This document shows positions 36,001 to 44,900 of a DNA stretch of 64,000 bases, in pieces. Position numbers and translations under genes: made by a program. Origin of the DNA: CAIQPV01 sp963719855. Lineage in GTDB: Bacteria; Pseudomonadota; Gammaproteobacteria; Burkholderiales; Gallionellaceae. Below the pieces are notes generated by a model that saw only the letters and a list, made by a program, of their open reading frames with translations, made no database searches and was not told where the DNA came from. Each line of letters opens with the position of its first letter. Position 1 is the stretch's first letter. The DNA lies in the NCBI GenBank assembly GCA_963719855.1, contig CAVRDK010000004.1:496001-560000 (forward strand), in the 5' to 3' direction.

Positions 36001-36773
36001 CGGTGACGCTATTCAACGCGCTGGTGGATGAAGGCGATGCCGTGACGCTGCATGTTTTTGATACGCGCGACGAAGCGCAAGCCACGCATCGCAAGGGGCT
36101 GGTGCGCTTGTTCATGCTGGCGCTCAAAGAACAGGTAAAGTTTCTGGAAAAAAATCTGCCAGGAATGCAGGCGATGGGGATGCAATTTTTACCTTTCGGC
36201 AGTCAGCAGGATTTGCTTCGCCAGATATTGGCGGTGACCTTCGACCGTTGTTGTCTGATGGAGCCGTGGCCTGCGAGCGAAAAAGAATTTGCCGCGCGCT
36301 GCAAGGAAGCGAAAAACCGACTGACGCTGGTGGCACAAGAAATTGCGCGGCTGGTTGGCACGGTGTTGGCGGAATACAATGCGCTGCAAAAATCCCTGCC
36401 CGGATTCAAGGCACATGCCCAAGCGGTGCAGGACATACGTGCGCAGTGCGAATGGATGTTGAGCAAGGAATTTGTTGCGCGCGTTCCCTATGAGCGTTTG
36501 CAGCATGTGCCGCGCTATCTCAAGGCGGTCAACGTGCGCTTGGAAAAACTGCGTGCCGATCCGGCGCGCGATGCGCGGCAACTGGCGCAAATGCACTCCT
36601 TGCAACAGGCGTGGCAGCGTAAGCTGGCGGCACAACAGCCCGATGTTGATGCGCGTGTGGCAGATTTCGGCTGGCTGTTGCAGGAATTGCGCGTGTCACT
36701 GTTTGCGCAGGAGTTGAAGACCCCGGTGATCGTCTCGGTGAAACGCTTGCAGAAGATGTGGGAAAGTTTGTAA
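33027..36773 (+). CDS. hrpA: ATP-dependent RNA helicase HrpA
   Basis: A 1,248-residue DEAH-box helicase. Motif I GETGSGKTTQLPK, motif II DEAH (IIDEAHERSLN), motif III SATLDAERF, motif V TNVAETSLTVPNIGYVIDSG and motif VI QRAGRCGR are intact within residues 60-360. The HA2/OB region and a long C-terminal DUF3418 domain follow. HrpA acts on mRNA and on stalled ribosomes in enterobacteria. The length is typical. It is transcribed alone after the terminator. Confidence 0.93.
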   Translation: MVSPPHSFQANSPQARRAARIELLFPLEYPADLPVVLRREELAEAIAQNQVVIVCGETGSGKTTQLPKICLSIGRGVQGMIAHTQPRRVAARSVANRIAHELKIELGGVVGYKVRFSDKVSDYTCIKLMTDGILLAEIQSDPLLYKYDTIIIDEAHERSLNIDFLLGYFKQLLPRRPDLKLIITSATLDAERFAKHFSSAPVLQVSGRSYSIETRYRPPQQNEEGETQDVPQAVCSALDELSIGGLRGDVLVFLPGEREIRDTAETLRKHHPKGVEILPLFSRLSAAEQDRVFKPTSGMRRVVLATNVAETSLTVPNIGYVIDSGQARINRYSIRQKVEQLRVEKISRAAANQRAGRCGRVMSGICVRLYDEADFIARAEYTDAEIFRVSLATVILRMSALGLGEVEKFPFIEPPGSRSIADGYQLLAELGAIDEARQLTPLGRELAKLPLDPKIARLLLAGRQYQCLSEILIIASALSLQDPRDRPSERREAADAAHQRFNDERSDFLTYLKLWAWFQEAVKHKKTNRLWANECREKFLSPLRLREWHELHQQLHAQVAEMGMRLNEQPASYEQIHKALLTGLLGNIGCKGVDREPYYLGAREIKFFIAPNSVLAKKGAKWVVAAELTETTKLYARNVARIEPEWLEEVGAHLIKRHYFDPHWEKKAAQVAAWERSTLYGLVINPKKRVHYGPMNLAESREVFIRQALVTGEFNTLAPFFAHNQKLIHDIEALEHKARRPDVLVDDELIYAFYDSRIPPHIHNGAAFEAWRKEAEREKPKLLFLQRDDLMRHEAAGITTDQFPPQLVMNNISYALAYHFAPGKNDDGVTLTVPLALINQVSAVRCEYLVPGLLAEKVTQLVKTLPQKLRRHLVPVPEFATAFCREVEPADVPLLQALARYIRAQKQLDVPLDAFRLEQLPAHLLMNFYVVDEHSRQLGASRNFTQLRTELAPKLEPLPAKVKGIEQAQAHFTDWSFGEFKATSELIRAGQTVTLFNALVDEGDAVTLHVFDTRDEAQATHRKGLVRLFMLALKEQVKFLEKNLPGMQAMGMQFLPFGSQQDLLRQILAVTFDRCCLMEPWPASEKEFAARCKEAKNRLTLVAQEIARLVGTVLAEYNALQKSLPGFKAHAQAVQDIRAQCEWMLSKEFVARVPYERLQHVPRYLKAVNVRLEKLRADPARDARQLAQMHSLQQAWQRKLAAQQPDVDARVADFGWLLQELRVSLFAQELKTPVIVSVKRLQKMWESL

Positions 36774-36823
36774 TAATGTGCATGTACTATTTGGATTGAT
36801 CCAAAATTATTAGAACCAAACTG

Positions 36824-36930
36824 TCCCTTCCCCCTTGCAGGGGGAAGGCTAGGATGGGGGTTGGCACGGCGAAAACCACGTTTCTACCCCCTGATGGAAC
36901 TACTAGCCCTCCCCCTGCAAGGGGGCAGGG
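36824..36930. repeat. C/G-rich palindromic repeat module R1
   Basis: CCTTCCCCCTTGCAGGGGGAAGG-type and CCCTCCCCCTGCAAGGGGG-type palindromes flank TAGGATGGGGGT and TTTCTACCCCC segments, which also occur in R3, R4 and R5. A half hairpin repeat (CTGATGGAACTACTAGCC, 36891-36908) is inserted in it. The outer flanks resemble those of R3 in inverted orientation. Confidence 0.65.
36891..36908 (-). repeat. Half copy of the dispersed hairpin repeat, copy F
   Basis: CTGATGGAACTACTAGCC is the exact CATCAG-side end of copy A. It lies between the CTACCCCC and CCTCCCCCTGC segments of R1, where the other half is absent. It marks a deleted or incomplete insertion. Confidence 0.55.
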
Positions 36931-36982
36931 ATATTGGGCCTAGCGGATTATTTAGGCTGATGCGAAACCTTACGAAAGAACA

Positions 36983-37828
36983 ATGCTTATGTCGAAACCT
37001 CTGGTGATATATCACGGAAAATGCCTTGATGGGATGACCTCTGCGTGGGCTGTCAGAAAAGCCCTCGGCGATGGGGATTATATTCCGGCCAGCCACGGCG
37101 ATGCCCCCCCGGATGTTGCCGGGCGCGACGTGGTGATCGTCGATTTCTCCTATAGACGCGCCATCATGGAAGCAATGGCTCTGGAAGCTAAATCGCTTCT
37201 CGTGCTGGATCACCACAAAAGCGCGCAAGCCGATCTGGTCGGTCTTTCTTTTGCCATATTTGATATGGAGCGCAGCGGCGCCGGGATGGCGTGGGATTGG
37301 TTTCATCCGGGGCAGCCACGGCCTGCTTTGGTCAATCTGGTGGAGGATGTCGATCTTTGGCGTCATGTGCTGCAAGGCAGCAGAGAATTTCAGCTGCGAC
37401 TGGAAATGGAACCGATGAACTTTGCCAACTGGGAGCGAGTTGCCGGAATGTCCGAGCAGCAGCTTGCGGTTTTCATCGATGAAGGAACCCTGCTTAAGCG
37501 TGCATTCGATGGCGAGCTAACTGTTTTACTGGAGGACCATTATTCCGTCACGCTGGCAGGGGAGACCGGCTTGGCTGTCAACGCTTCCAGCAGATATTCC
37601 AGCGAACTCGGCCACCATCTGGCTGCCATGTCAGGCAGTTTTGGCATGATTTGGCGTCAGCTTGATGGCGTTCTCAAAATCAGTTTGCGCTCATGCGGTG
37701 ATTACGATGTGTCATTGCTGGCCGCCAAGTTTGGCGGCGGCGGCCACCGTAACGCCGCATCGTTTACGGTGCCGGTCAATATCGATGGTTATGAGATCGT
37801 GGCTGGCAAGGCGCTGGCGCAATCCTGA
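36983..37828 (+). CDS. DHH/DHHA1-family phosphoesterase
   Basis: A 281-residue protein with the DHH superfamily motifs: the N-terminal IYHGKCLDGMTSAWA (metal-binding Asp), DFSYRR, LLVLDHHKSA and a C-terminal DHHA1 domain ending in GGGGHRNAASF. The family includes nanoRNases, pAp phosphatases and cyclic-dinucleotide hydrolases. The exact substrate cannot be read. Two ATG codons (36983, 36989) are possible starts. It follows the R1 repeat and precedes a Cys-rich protein by 30 bp. Confidence 0.8.
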   Translation: MLMSKPLVIYHGKCLDGMTSAWAVRKALGDGDYIPASHGDAPPDVAGRDVVIVDFSYRRAIMEAMALEAKSLLVLDHHKSAQADLVGLSFAIFDMERSGAGMAWDWFHPGQPRPALVNLVEDVDLWRHVLQGSREFQLRLEMEPMNFANWERVAGMSEQQLAVFIDEGTLLKRAFDGELTVLLEDHYSVTLAGETGLAVNASSRYSSELGHHLAAMSGSFGMIWRQLDGVLKISLRSCGDYDVSLLAAKFGGGGHRNAASFTVPVNIDGYEIVAGKALAQS

Positions 37829-37858
37829 ATCGTCCCATTTGCCTAATAACCCACGAAA

Positions 37859-38209
37859 ATGACAGCCCCGCAGGTTCAAACCATCGAACTGCATGAGCAA
37901 GCCCCGCCCAAGCCCAGCTTTGGAGCGCCATGCAATGGGTGCGGCGTCTGTTGTGCGGCGGAGCCTTGTCCGATTGCATATCTCTTCCTGTTTCAGTGCA
38001 AAGGACGCTGTCGTGCACTATTGTGGCGGGAGGAGAGCGGTTGCTACGTCTGTGGCATGGTCATACAACCAGATTGCTATTCACGCCTGATTCCCAAGAT
38101 ATCCAGGCGATGGATGGGAGCCTTAATCGCCACTCGAATTGCTGCGGGAAAAGGGTGCGATTCGGATATTGAGTTAGGTGAGCCGGAACCGGACGCAAGG
38201 GCGCAATAA
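37859..38209 (+). CDS. Cys-rich protein with a CxxCxxCC motif (YkgJ-like)
   Basis: A 116-residue soluble protein. The motif CNGCGVCCAAEPCP (about 25-38), with further cysteines at CKGRC and CYVCG, suggests a metal (Zn or Fe-S) site as in the YkgJ zinc/iron-chelating family. No signal peptide or membrane segment. It starts 30 bp after the DHH phosphoesterase and is probably co-transcribed. The function is unknown. Confidence 0.65.
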   Translation: MTAPQVQTIELHEQAPPKPSFGAPCNGCGVCCAAEPCPIAYLFLFQCKGRCRALLWREESGCYVCGMVIQPDCYSRLIPKISRRWMGALIATRIAAGKGCDSDIELGEPEPDARAQ

Positions 38210-38651
38210 CCAACCAATTGGAAATCGTTTTTCGGTTGCCTGGTGGGATGGTTAGTTGTATTGCGCCCCTTCTATAGGCAAGCCCCTCTCTAATCGCGTG
38301 GATTTCCGCAACCAGATTCAATTCTGAAAACTACAAGCCTTTCTCCCGTTTATTTAAGCAATTGAACTGGCGTGGTTACATGAATAATGTGATCATGAAA
38401 ACATTCTGCAAATCAATTGTTTCTGCTCAGCAATCATGGCGACGTTTCTGCATGCTAGTTATCGCCGTATTCAAGCAGAAAGGCTGGTTGCCCAAAGGCA
38501 CCATCAGCTTTAATCGAATATTTGCTCTGGCAAGGACGCAACTTTGCCACATCGCGCACTCTCTTTCCCATTGTTTTGGATGCGCTTTTTCGCGATCTTC
38601 ACAAAATTATAGATTGCGCCAGCCGAATATTTTTGCTATACAGGCGATCAA
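38210..38651. other. 442-bp intergenic region upstream of the two-partner secretion locus
   Basis: I find no supported gene here. A short open frame (38362-38655) has no ribosome-binding site and an unlikely composition. The only signal is a possible promoter at its right end (38614-38642). Confidence 0.4.
38614..38642 (+). promoter_or_regulatory. Weak sigma70-like promoter before the TpsB gene
   Basis: TTGCGC (38614-38619), a 17-bp spacer and TATACA (38637-38642). The predicted start is almost at the ATG at 38652, so translation may begin at the internal ATG at 38676 or from a nearly leaderless mRNA. Confidence 0.3.
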
Positions 38652-41363
38652 ATGACTTACGCAAAGCTCATCTTCATGGTGATGGCCTCGCTATTTTATT
38701 CGTTAGCGTATGGACTTCCCTCTGTGACCAATGCTGAATTATCAGCCGAAGCCGAGCAACGTTCTTTGATTCTTGAATTATCATCCAAAGCGAAATACAC
38801 AGTTTTTTCCTTGACCAATCCAGACCGCCTCGTCATTGATCTGGAAAAAATCGATAAGCGATCAGTTAAGAGAGTTTTTTCCACAAAAAATTTGATCTCA
38901 GGGGTCAGTGGGTTTCGCATAGGCACTCCATTTGCCGGTACGACACGGCTTGTACTTGATCTAAATGAAAGCGTTGCCCATATCCACACGAGTGAACAGC
39001 CGGCAAGAAATGGAAAGGAGCGAGTTCGAGTGCAGTGGGAGATGCCGGCTTCGAACTCATCAATAGCCGAGGCATCTGCACCGGCCTTGCCTGAAATTAA
39101 AAGTCCCCCAGTTGGAACTCAAGAAAATATCGAAATTCCAACTAACGATAATGCCAAGCCTGATGTGCAGAAGAAATCCAAAATGGACATGTCGGGGTAC
39201 ATTAAAGCTGCCGAGCAGGGTGATGCATCGGCTATGTACATGCTTGGGATGATGTATGCAAGTGGGCAAGGTGTGCCGCAGGACTACAAGAAAGCAGCCT
39301 TATGGTATTACAAAGCATCCGAGCGCGGTAATGCGTTGGCGCAGTACAGGCTTGGAGTAATGTATGCCAATGGAGATGGCGTAACTCAGAGCTACGAGGA
39401 CGCTGTAGCGTGGTATCGCAAAGCGGCTGAACAGGGAAATGCAATGGCACAATTCAACCTTGGTGCGAAGTACGCCAGTGGTCAGGGCGTGCCACAAGAC
39501 TACAAGGAAGCTGCGTCATGGTATTCCAAAGCAGCCGAACAAGGGTTAGCAAATGCTCAAAACAATCTCGGGGTACTCTACTTTAATGGGCAGGGCGTAC
39601 CACGAAACATGATGCTGGCGTATAAGTGGGTCAGCCTTGCGGATGCAGCCGGGGATTGGATGGCAGCGAATAACAAGAAAGTGGCCGAAGCCAACATGAC
39701 TCCCAAGCAAATTGAAGAAGCGCAGTCCTTGGTTCGAGATTTGCTGGCGTTGCGTGGTGCTGGCACTTCTCCGGCTCAAGGACAAGATGCAAACCCGTCG
39801 CCTGCTCCAGCCCCCCAGGCTGAAGCCACGAATGGCAATACCGCACTGGTACGCATCGACAGCTTCCAGGTCAAAGGCAACACCCTGCTTGAAACCGAAT
39901 TGATCGAACGCCTGCTGAATCCTTTCAAAGGCAATAACCGCAGCTACACAGACATTCAGCACGCACTGGAAGCTCTCGAAGGCGCATACCGTAGCGCAGG
40001 TTACAGCGCGGTGCATGTTGTTACCCCGGAGCAGGATATTACCGATGGCACGGTCACTTTCCAGGTAATGGAAACCGTGGTGGGGAAAGTCACCCTGAAT
40101 GGCAACCAGCATTACGATAAGCCCAATATCAGGAACGCCTTGCCCTCATTGGCCGAAGGCTACACTCCCAGCGCACGCACGCTTTCCGAAAATCTCCGGC
40201 TTGCCAATGAAAACCCCACCCGCCAGATGGATGTCGTATTTTCCCAAGGCGAAGAAGAAAACACCGTCGATGCCGAGGTTAACGTACACGACAGTTCGCC
40301 GCATAAAGTTTTTGCCACGCTGGATAACACCGGCAGCTCAAGCACCGGTATGTACCGCACGGGCATAGGCTACCAGAACAACAACCTGTTTAACCGCGAC
40401 CAGGCTGCGACTTTCAACTACGTGACATCACCCGACCACGTCAGTGATGTTACTCAGCTCTCGGGCAGCTACCGAATGCCCCTCTATTCATTGGGCGACA
40501 GCATCGACCTGATCGCAGCCCATTCCGACAGCAATGCCGGAACCTCTCCCATAGTCGGCGGATTTCTCCTGACATTCAGCGGCAAAGGCAATGTATATGG
40601 AGTGCATTACAACCACTACATCCCGCGCCAAGGAGATTACACATCAAAGATCATAGCCGGATTGGATTACCGGTCTTATTTCAACAATTGCCAGATCAAT
40701 GGCACAGCCATTTGTGGCGCCAGCGGCAATGACCTCACCATACATCCTTTCAGTCTTACCTACGGAGGAACACTGGCCAAGCCTGCCTTTGTTGCCGACT
40801 ATTCCACCTCCATCGTACACAACATCTCAGGAGGAGCGCATGGCACCATCAGCGATTTCAGTGCGGCACGAGCGGCGGGCGCACAAGCCGACTACAGCAT
40901 CCTGCGTTTCAATGGCAGCTTGCTGGGAGCATTGTCGCAAGACTGGCAATACCGGGTAGCCGGGAATCTCCAGTACACACGCGACTCGTTGGTTACCTAT
41001 GAGGACATCGGCTTGGTCGGGGCGAATGCGGTGCGAGGATTTCTTGAACGTGAAGTTTCTAACGACAAAGGTGCCATCCTTAATTTTGAATTGTATACCC
41101 CGGAGCTTGCCCCAAAATTGCATATCGAGAACGGTAGTTTCAGACTGCTTGGATTCATTGACCGTGGGCAAGGATGGAATGTCCAGTTGCCCGGTGAACC
41201 GATGGTGCGAAACACGGTGGGTAGCGCGGGCTTAGGTTTCCGTTACACCTACGGTAAAAACATTACGACCAAATTCGACTTGGCCAAAGTAACCAATCCA
41301 GGCGACAGTAGCAGAAAGGCAGGCGACACCCGAGGGCAGATAGGCGTGATGGTGAATTGGTAG
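38652..41363 (+). CDS. Two-partner secretion outer-membrane transporter (TpsB/FhaC type) with N-terminal AMIN domain and Sel1 repeats
   Basis: A 903-residue protein with an unusual architecture. Signal peptide (about 1-22); AMIN domain (about 27-130; YTVFSLTNPDRLVIDLEK); low-complexity linker; four Sel1-like repeats of 36 residues (about 185-330; for example MYASGQGVPQDYKKAALWYY); Pro/Ala linker; POTRA domains of the ShlB type (about 398-540; FQVKGNTLLETELIERLL); C-terminal 16-strand barrel (about 550-903) with the VRGF secretion motif (GANAVRGFLE). TpsB proteins export their TpsA partner, here encoded 600 bp downstream. AMIN domains usually bind peptidoglycan; their presence in a TpsB is uncommon. 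No strong ribosome-binding site at 38652. Confidence 0.88.
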   Translation: MTYAKLIFMVMASLFYSLAYGLPSVTNAELSAEAEQRSLILELSSKAKYTVFSLTNPDRLVIDLEKIDKRSVKRVFSTKNLISGVSGFRIGTPFAGTTRLVLDLNESVAHIHTSEQPARNGKERVRVQWEMPASNSSIAEASAPALPEIKSPPVGTQENIEIPTNDNAKPDVQKKSKMDMSGYIKAAEQGDASAMYMLGMMYASGQGVPQDYKKAALWYYKASERGNALAQYRLGVMYANGDGVTQSYEDAVAWYRKAAEQGNAMAQFNLGAKYASGQGVPQDYKEAASWYSKAAEQGLANAQNNLGVLYFNGQGVPRNMMLAYKWVSLADAAGDWMAANNKKVAEANMTPKQIEEAQSLVRDLLALRGAGTSPAQGQDANPSPAPAPQAEATNGNTALVRIDSFQVKGNTLLETELIERLLNPFKGNNRSYTDIQHALEALEGAYRSAGYSAVHVVTPEQDITDGTVTFQVMETVVGKVTLNGNQHYDKPNIRNALPSLAEGYTPSARTLSENLRLANENPTRQMDVVFSQGEEENTVDAEVNVHDSSPHKVFATLDNTGSSSTGMYRTGIGYQNNNLFNRDQAATFNYVTSPDHVSDVTQLSGSYRMPLYSLGDSIDLIAAHSDSNAGTSPIVGGFLLTFSGKGNVYGVHYNHYIPRQGDYTSKIIAGLDYRSYFNNCQINGTAICGASGNDLTIHPFSLTYGGTLAKPAFVADYSTSIVHNISGGAHGTISDFSAARAAGAQADYSILRFNGSLLGALSQDWQYRVAGNLQYTRDSLVTYEDIGLVGANAVRGFLEREVSNDKGAILNFELYTPELAPKLHIENGSFRLLGFIDRGQGWNVQLPGEPMVRNTVGSAGLGFRYTYGKNITTKFDLAKVTNPGDSSRKAGDTRGQIGVMVNW

Positions 41364-41392
41364 GCTAGTACCTGTAACACCAGAATCTTCGC

Positions 41393-41473
41393 AAACCAAC
41401 CCCCTCAGTCCCCCTTGTCAGGGGGAAGCCTTTAAGCCTCCCCTGACAAGGGGAGGTTTGGAGGGGTTGGTTT
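41393..41473. repeat. Large palindromic repeat R2
   Basis: Outer arms AAACCAACCCC (41393-41403) and GGGGTTGGTTT (41463-41473) enclose inner palindromes CCCCTTGTCAGGGG and CCCCTGACAAGGGG. It can fold into an 81-nt hairpin. The left flank GAATCTTCGC also borders R4 in inverted orientation. It may also act as a transcript end for tpsB. Confidence 0.65.
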
Positions 41474-41696
41474 AAGGTAGAAAAACTATGCACAATCAAA
41501 AAGGGTTGCTCCCAATTTATGACAGCATTGACCATGCGGAACTTTAGCGCTCTTCACAAATTTCCCTGATTGGACACGAAGTTTAACAGACACATCCAAG
41601 TAGCATGAAGTAAAGAATGCGTGTATTTTGACGATAACAACCAGATGAGCGATGAGGGGCAACAAGATTAAACTCGGATTGTCCATTACAAAATAT

Positions 41697-41870
41697 CCCC
41701 TCTCCCATGCAGGGGGAGGGCTATAACCAGCGACTTGGTTGGCGTTGTTTGCCAGCCTAGTCGAGTGGCTAGTTAGTTCATCAGGGAGGGGGTAGAAACG
41801 CGGTATTTCACCACTTCTACCCCCATCCTAACCTTCCCCCTGCATGGGGGAAGGGACAATTGGCTCCAAT
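41697..41870. repeat. C/G-rich palindromic repeat module R3
   Basis: Starts CCCCTCTCCCATGCAGGGGG and ends TTCCCCCTGCATGGGGGAAGG, with GGGGGTAGAA and CTTCTACCCCC between. Hairpin copy B is inserted after the first palindrome; without it the module aligns with R1, R4 and R5. Confidence 0.65.
41722..41784 (+). repeat. Dispersed hairpin repeat, copy B
   Basis: Reads TATAACCAGCGACTTGG... to ...GGCTAGTTAGTTCATCAG. The inner arms are degenerate (GGTTGGC/GCCAGCC) and the outer arms pair as in the other copies. It interrupts repeat R3. Confidence 0.75.
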
Positions 41871-41967
41871 AGATTATTTGGGTTGAATCAATTTTTAGTA
41901 CCTTTGATCAAGAACACAAATCAGGAATCGTAAGTGGGAACCACTGTATTGTGGTGAGGAGAAAACC

Positions 41968-44900
41968 ATGAAGGCATCGCTCAATCATATCTTCCGCACA
42001 ATCTGGTCAGATGCGCTAAACACCTGGGTGGCTGTGTCCGAACTGACCAGCGCAAAGGGCAAGCGTTCTGGCTCATGCGTCCTCAGCGCGGCTGCGCTGG
42101 CAGATAACGAAAGCAGCTCAGGCAACTTTGCAAAGCGAAACAGAAGGCTCCGCTGTAAGCCGATAGCCATTGCGCTGGCCTGCTGCTTCAGCCTCAGCGC
42201 CCAAGCCAACCCCATCGGCGCGCAGGTCGTCAACGGCACTGTCAACATCAATCAGAGCGGTAATCTTCTTACCGTCACCAACACACCCAACGCCATCATC
42301 AACTGGCAAGGCTTCTCCATCGGTAGCGGCGAAACCACCAACTTCATCCAGCAATCCGCCAGCAGTTCCATATTAAATCGCGTAATCGGCCCCGATCCTT
42401 CCGCGCTGCTGGGCACGCTCACATCCAATGGCAGGGTGTTCCTCATCAACCCAGCCGGGATTATGGTGGGGCAAGGCGCAATAATTAATGTGGGTGGGCT
42501 GGTAACTTCCACGCTCAACCTGTCCGACACCGACTTCATCGCGGGCAAACTTAATTTCGGCCCCAACCTCAATGCAGGGTCTGTGCAGAACTACGGCAAC
42601 ATCACCACCCCCGAAGGTGGCACGGTTTATCTAGTCGCGCCACAGGTTACCAACAACGGCATCATCAACACGCCCAAAGGTGAAACCATCCTCGCAGCAG
42701 GTAACACCGTACAGCTTATTGACACCAGCACACCCGGCGTTTCAGCCCAAGTCACCGGATCAAACAACACCGCTACCAATCTTGGCCAGATCCTTGCCGA
42801 GTCAGGGAGCATCGGCATCGTGGGCGCAGTGGCCAAGAACAGCGGCACGCTCAACGCGAGCAGCATTGTTAGTCAAGGCGGCAGGATATTGCTCAAGGCT
42901 AGTCAAGATGCCTACGTGCAAGGACAAGGCAATATTCAGGCAACCGGCACAACAGGCGGCAGCATTCAAGTGTTGGGCAACCGCGTAGCAATTACCGACA
43001 ACGCCACCTTGGACGCATCTGGAACTAATGGCGGCGGCACGGTGTTGGTGGGAGGCGATTTTCACGGAGCCAACCCGGCGATCCAGAATGCCACGCAAAC
43101 CTATGTGGGGCCGAATACGCTGATCAAGGCGGATGCGATACAGAATGGCAATGGCGGCAATGTGGCGGTGTGGTCGAATAACTACACACAGTTCTACGGC
43201 AACATCTCGGCACGAGGTGGCGCGCAGAGCGGTGATGGCGGCTTTGTCGAGACCTCCGGCAAGCAGACCCTTGCCTTCGCGGGTTTGGTCAATACTACTG
43301 CGGCACATGGCAAGACGGGAACGCTGTTGCTCGATCCCTCCACTATCGAAATATTAGCTGGTGACCTTGTTACTTACAACGGTACCGATCTTCTTTCCGG
43401 TGGCATTTGGAATTCCGGCAGTGACACGGGGGCAGGACAAATCGGCGACGGTGTTATCACCACCACATTGGCCTCGAACAATTTGGAATTGCAAGCGACA
43501 GGTTTAATTACTGTCGATGCGGGGGTGTCCATTGATTTTGCTGGTGCAGGCAAGAATCTCACCCTAACCTCTACTACCGGTGGCATTACGTTCTTGGGAG
43601 GCACTTTTCTGAACGGCGGCACGAGTTCTCTCTTGCTCAATTTTGTTACTACGCTAGATATTAGCGCCAACCCGATTTTTACGAATATTGGTACAGTTAC
43701 CGCAACCGGTGGTGGTACGGGCACGATTGCGGGTCCAACAGCCATTGCGAATACTTGGGCGATCAGTAGCGCCAACTCGGGTTCCCTCACTAACACGAGT
43801 GGAGTGGTGGGCTTTTCGGGAGTGAACAGCCTTACCGCCGGTTCGTCAGGTGACACCTTCAACTTCACCGGCACGGGCAGCGTTGCGATGGTGACGGGTG
43901 CTGGCGGCACGGACGTGCTGGATTATTCTGGCTATGGCAGCAACGTGACGGTGAACCTATCTGGGGCAAACGCGGGTACTACCACAACGATCACTAGTGG
44001 CTTCAGCGGCGTGAGCACGATCACGGGCAACGCGGCCAAGAACAACACGATGGGCGGAAGCGGCCAGACCTACGCGCTGGACGCCGTGACGGCGGATGCG
44101 GGCAGTTCGAACGGCGTGACCTGGACGGCGTTCCAGAACATCAGCGACGCGACGGGCACGGTGAGCTTCGGCAACGCGGGCGGGCTGAGCGGGACGGCAG
44201 CGGCGCAGGTTCTGGATTACTCGGGCTATGGCAGCAACGTGACGGTGGGTCTGACCGGCGCGAACGCGGGCACAGCCACGGCGACTGGCGGCTTCAGCGG
44301 CGTGAGCACGATCACGGGCAACGCGGCCAAGAGCAACACGATGGGCGGAAGCGGCCAGACCTACGCGCTGGATGCCGTGACGGCGGATGCGGGCAGTTCG
44401 AACGGCGTGACCTGGACGGCGTTCCAGAACATCAGCGACGCGACGGGCACGGTGAGCTTCGGCAACGCGGGCGGGCTGAGCGGGACGGCAGCGGCGCAGG
44501 TTCTGGATTACTCGGGCTATGGCAGCAACGTGACGGTGGGTCTGACCGGCGCGAACGCGGGCACAGCCACGGCGACTGGCGGCTTCAGCGGCGTGAGCAC
44601 GATCACGGGCAACGCGGCCAAGAGCAACACGATGGGCGGAAGCGGCCAGACCTACGCGCTGGATGCCGTGACGGCGGATGCGGGCAGTTCGAACGGCGTG
44701 ACCTGGACGGCGTTCCAGAACATCAGCGACGCGACGGGAACGGTGAGCTTCGGCAACGCGGGCGGGCTGAGCGGGACGGCAGCGGCGCAGGTTCTGGATT
44801 ACTCGGGCTATGGCAGCAACGTGACGGTGGGTCTGACCGGCGCGAACGCGGGCACAGCCACGGCGACTGGCGGCTTCAGCGGCGTGAGCACGATCACGGG

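Larger units (their letters stand above)
41364..41967. other. 604-bp gap between tpsB and tpsA made largely of repeats
   Basis: No gene is seen. The gap contains palindrome R2 (41393-41473), module R3 (41697-41870) and hairpin copy B nested in R3. GGTGAGGAGAAAACC just upstream of 41968 gives the tpsA ribosome-binding site. No clear promoter was found. Confidence 0.55.

Noticed and set aside
36851..36880. TTGGCACGG as a possible sigma-54 -24 element
   Set aside because: No GC at the -12 position with proper spacing, and it lies inside repeat R1.
38362..38655. 97-residue open frame upstream of the TpsB gene
   Set aside because: No ribosome-binding site, high content of Cys/His/Ser without pattern, overlaps the next start and has no recognisable feature.
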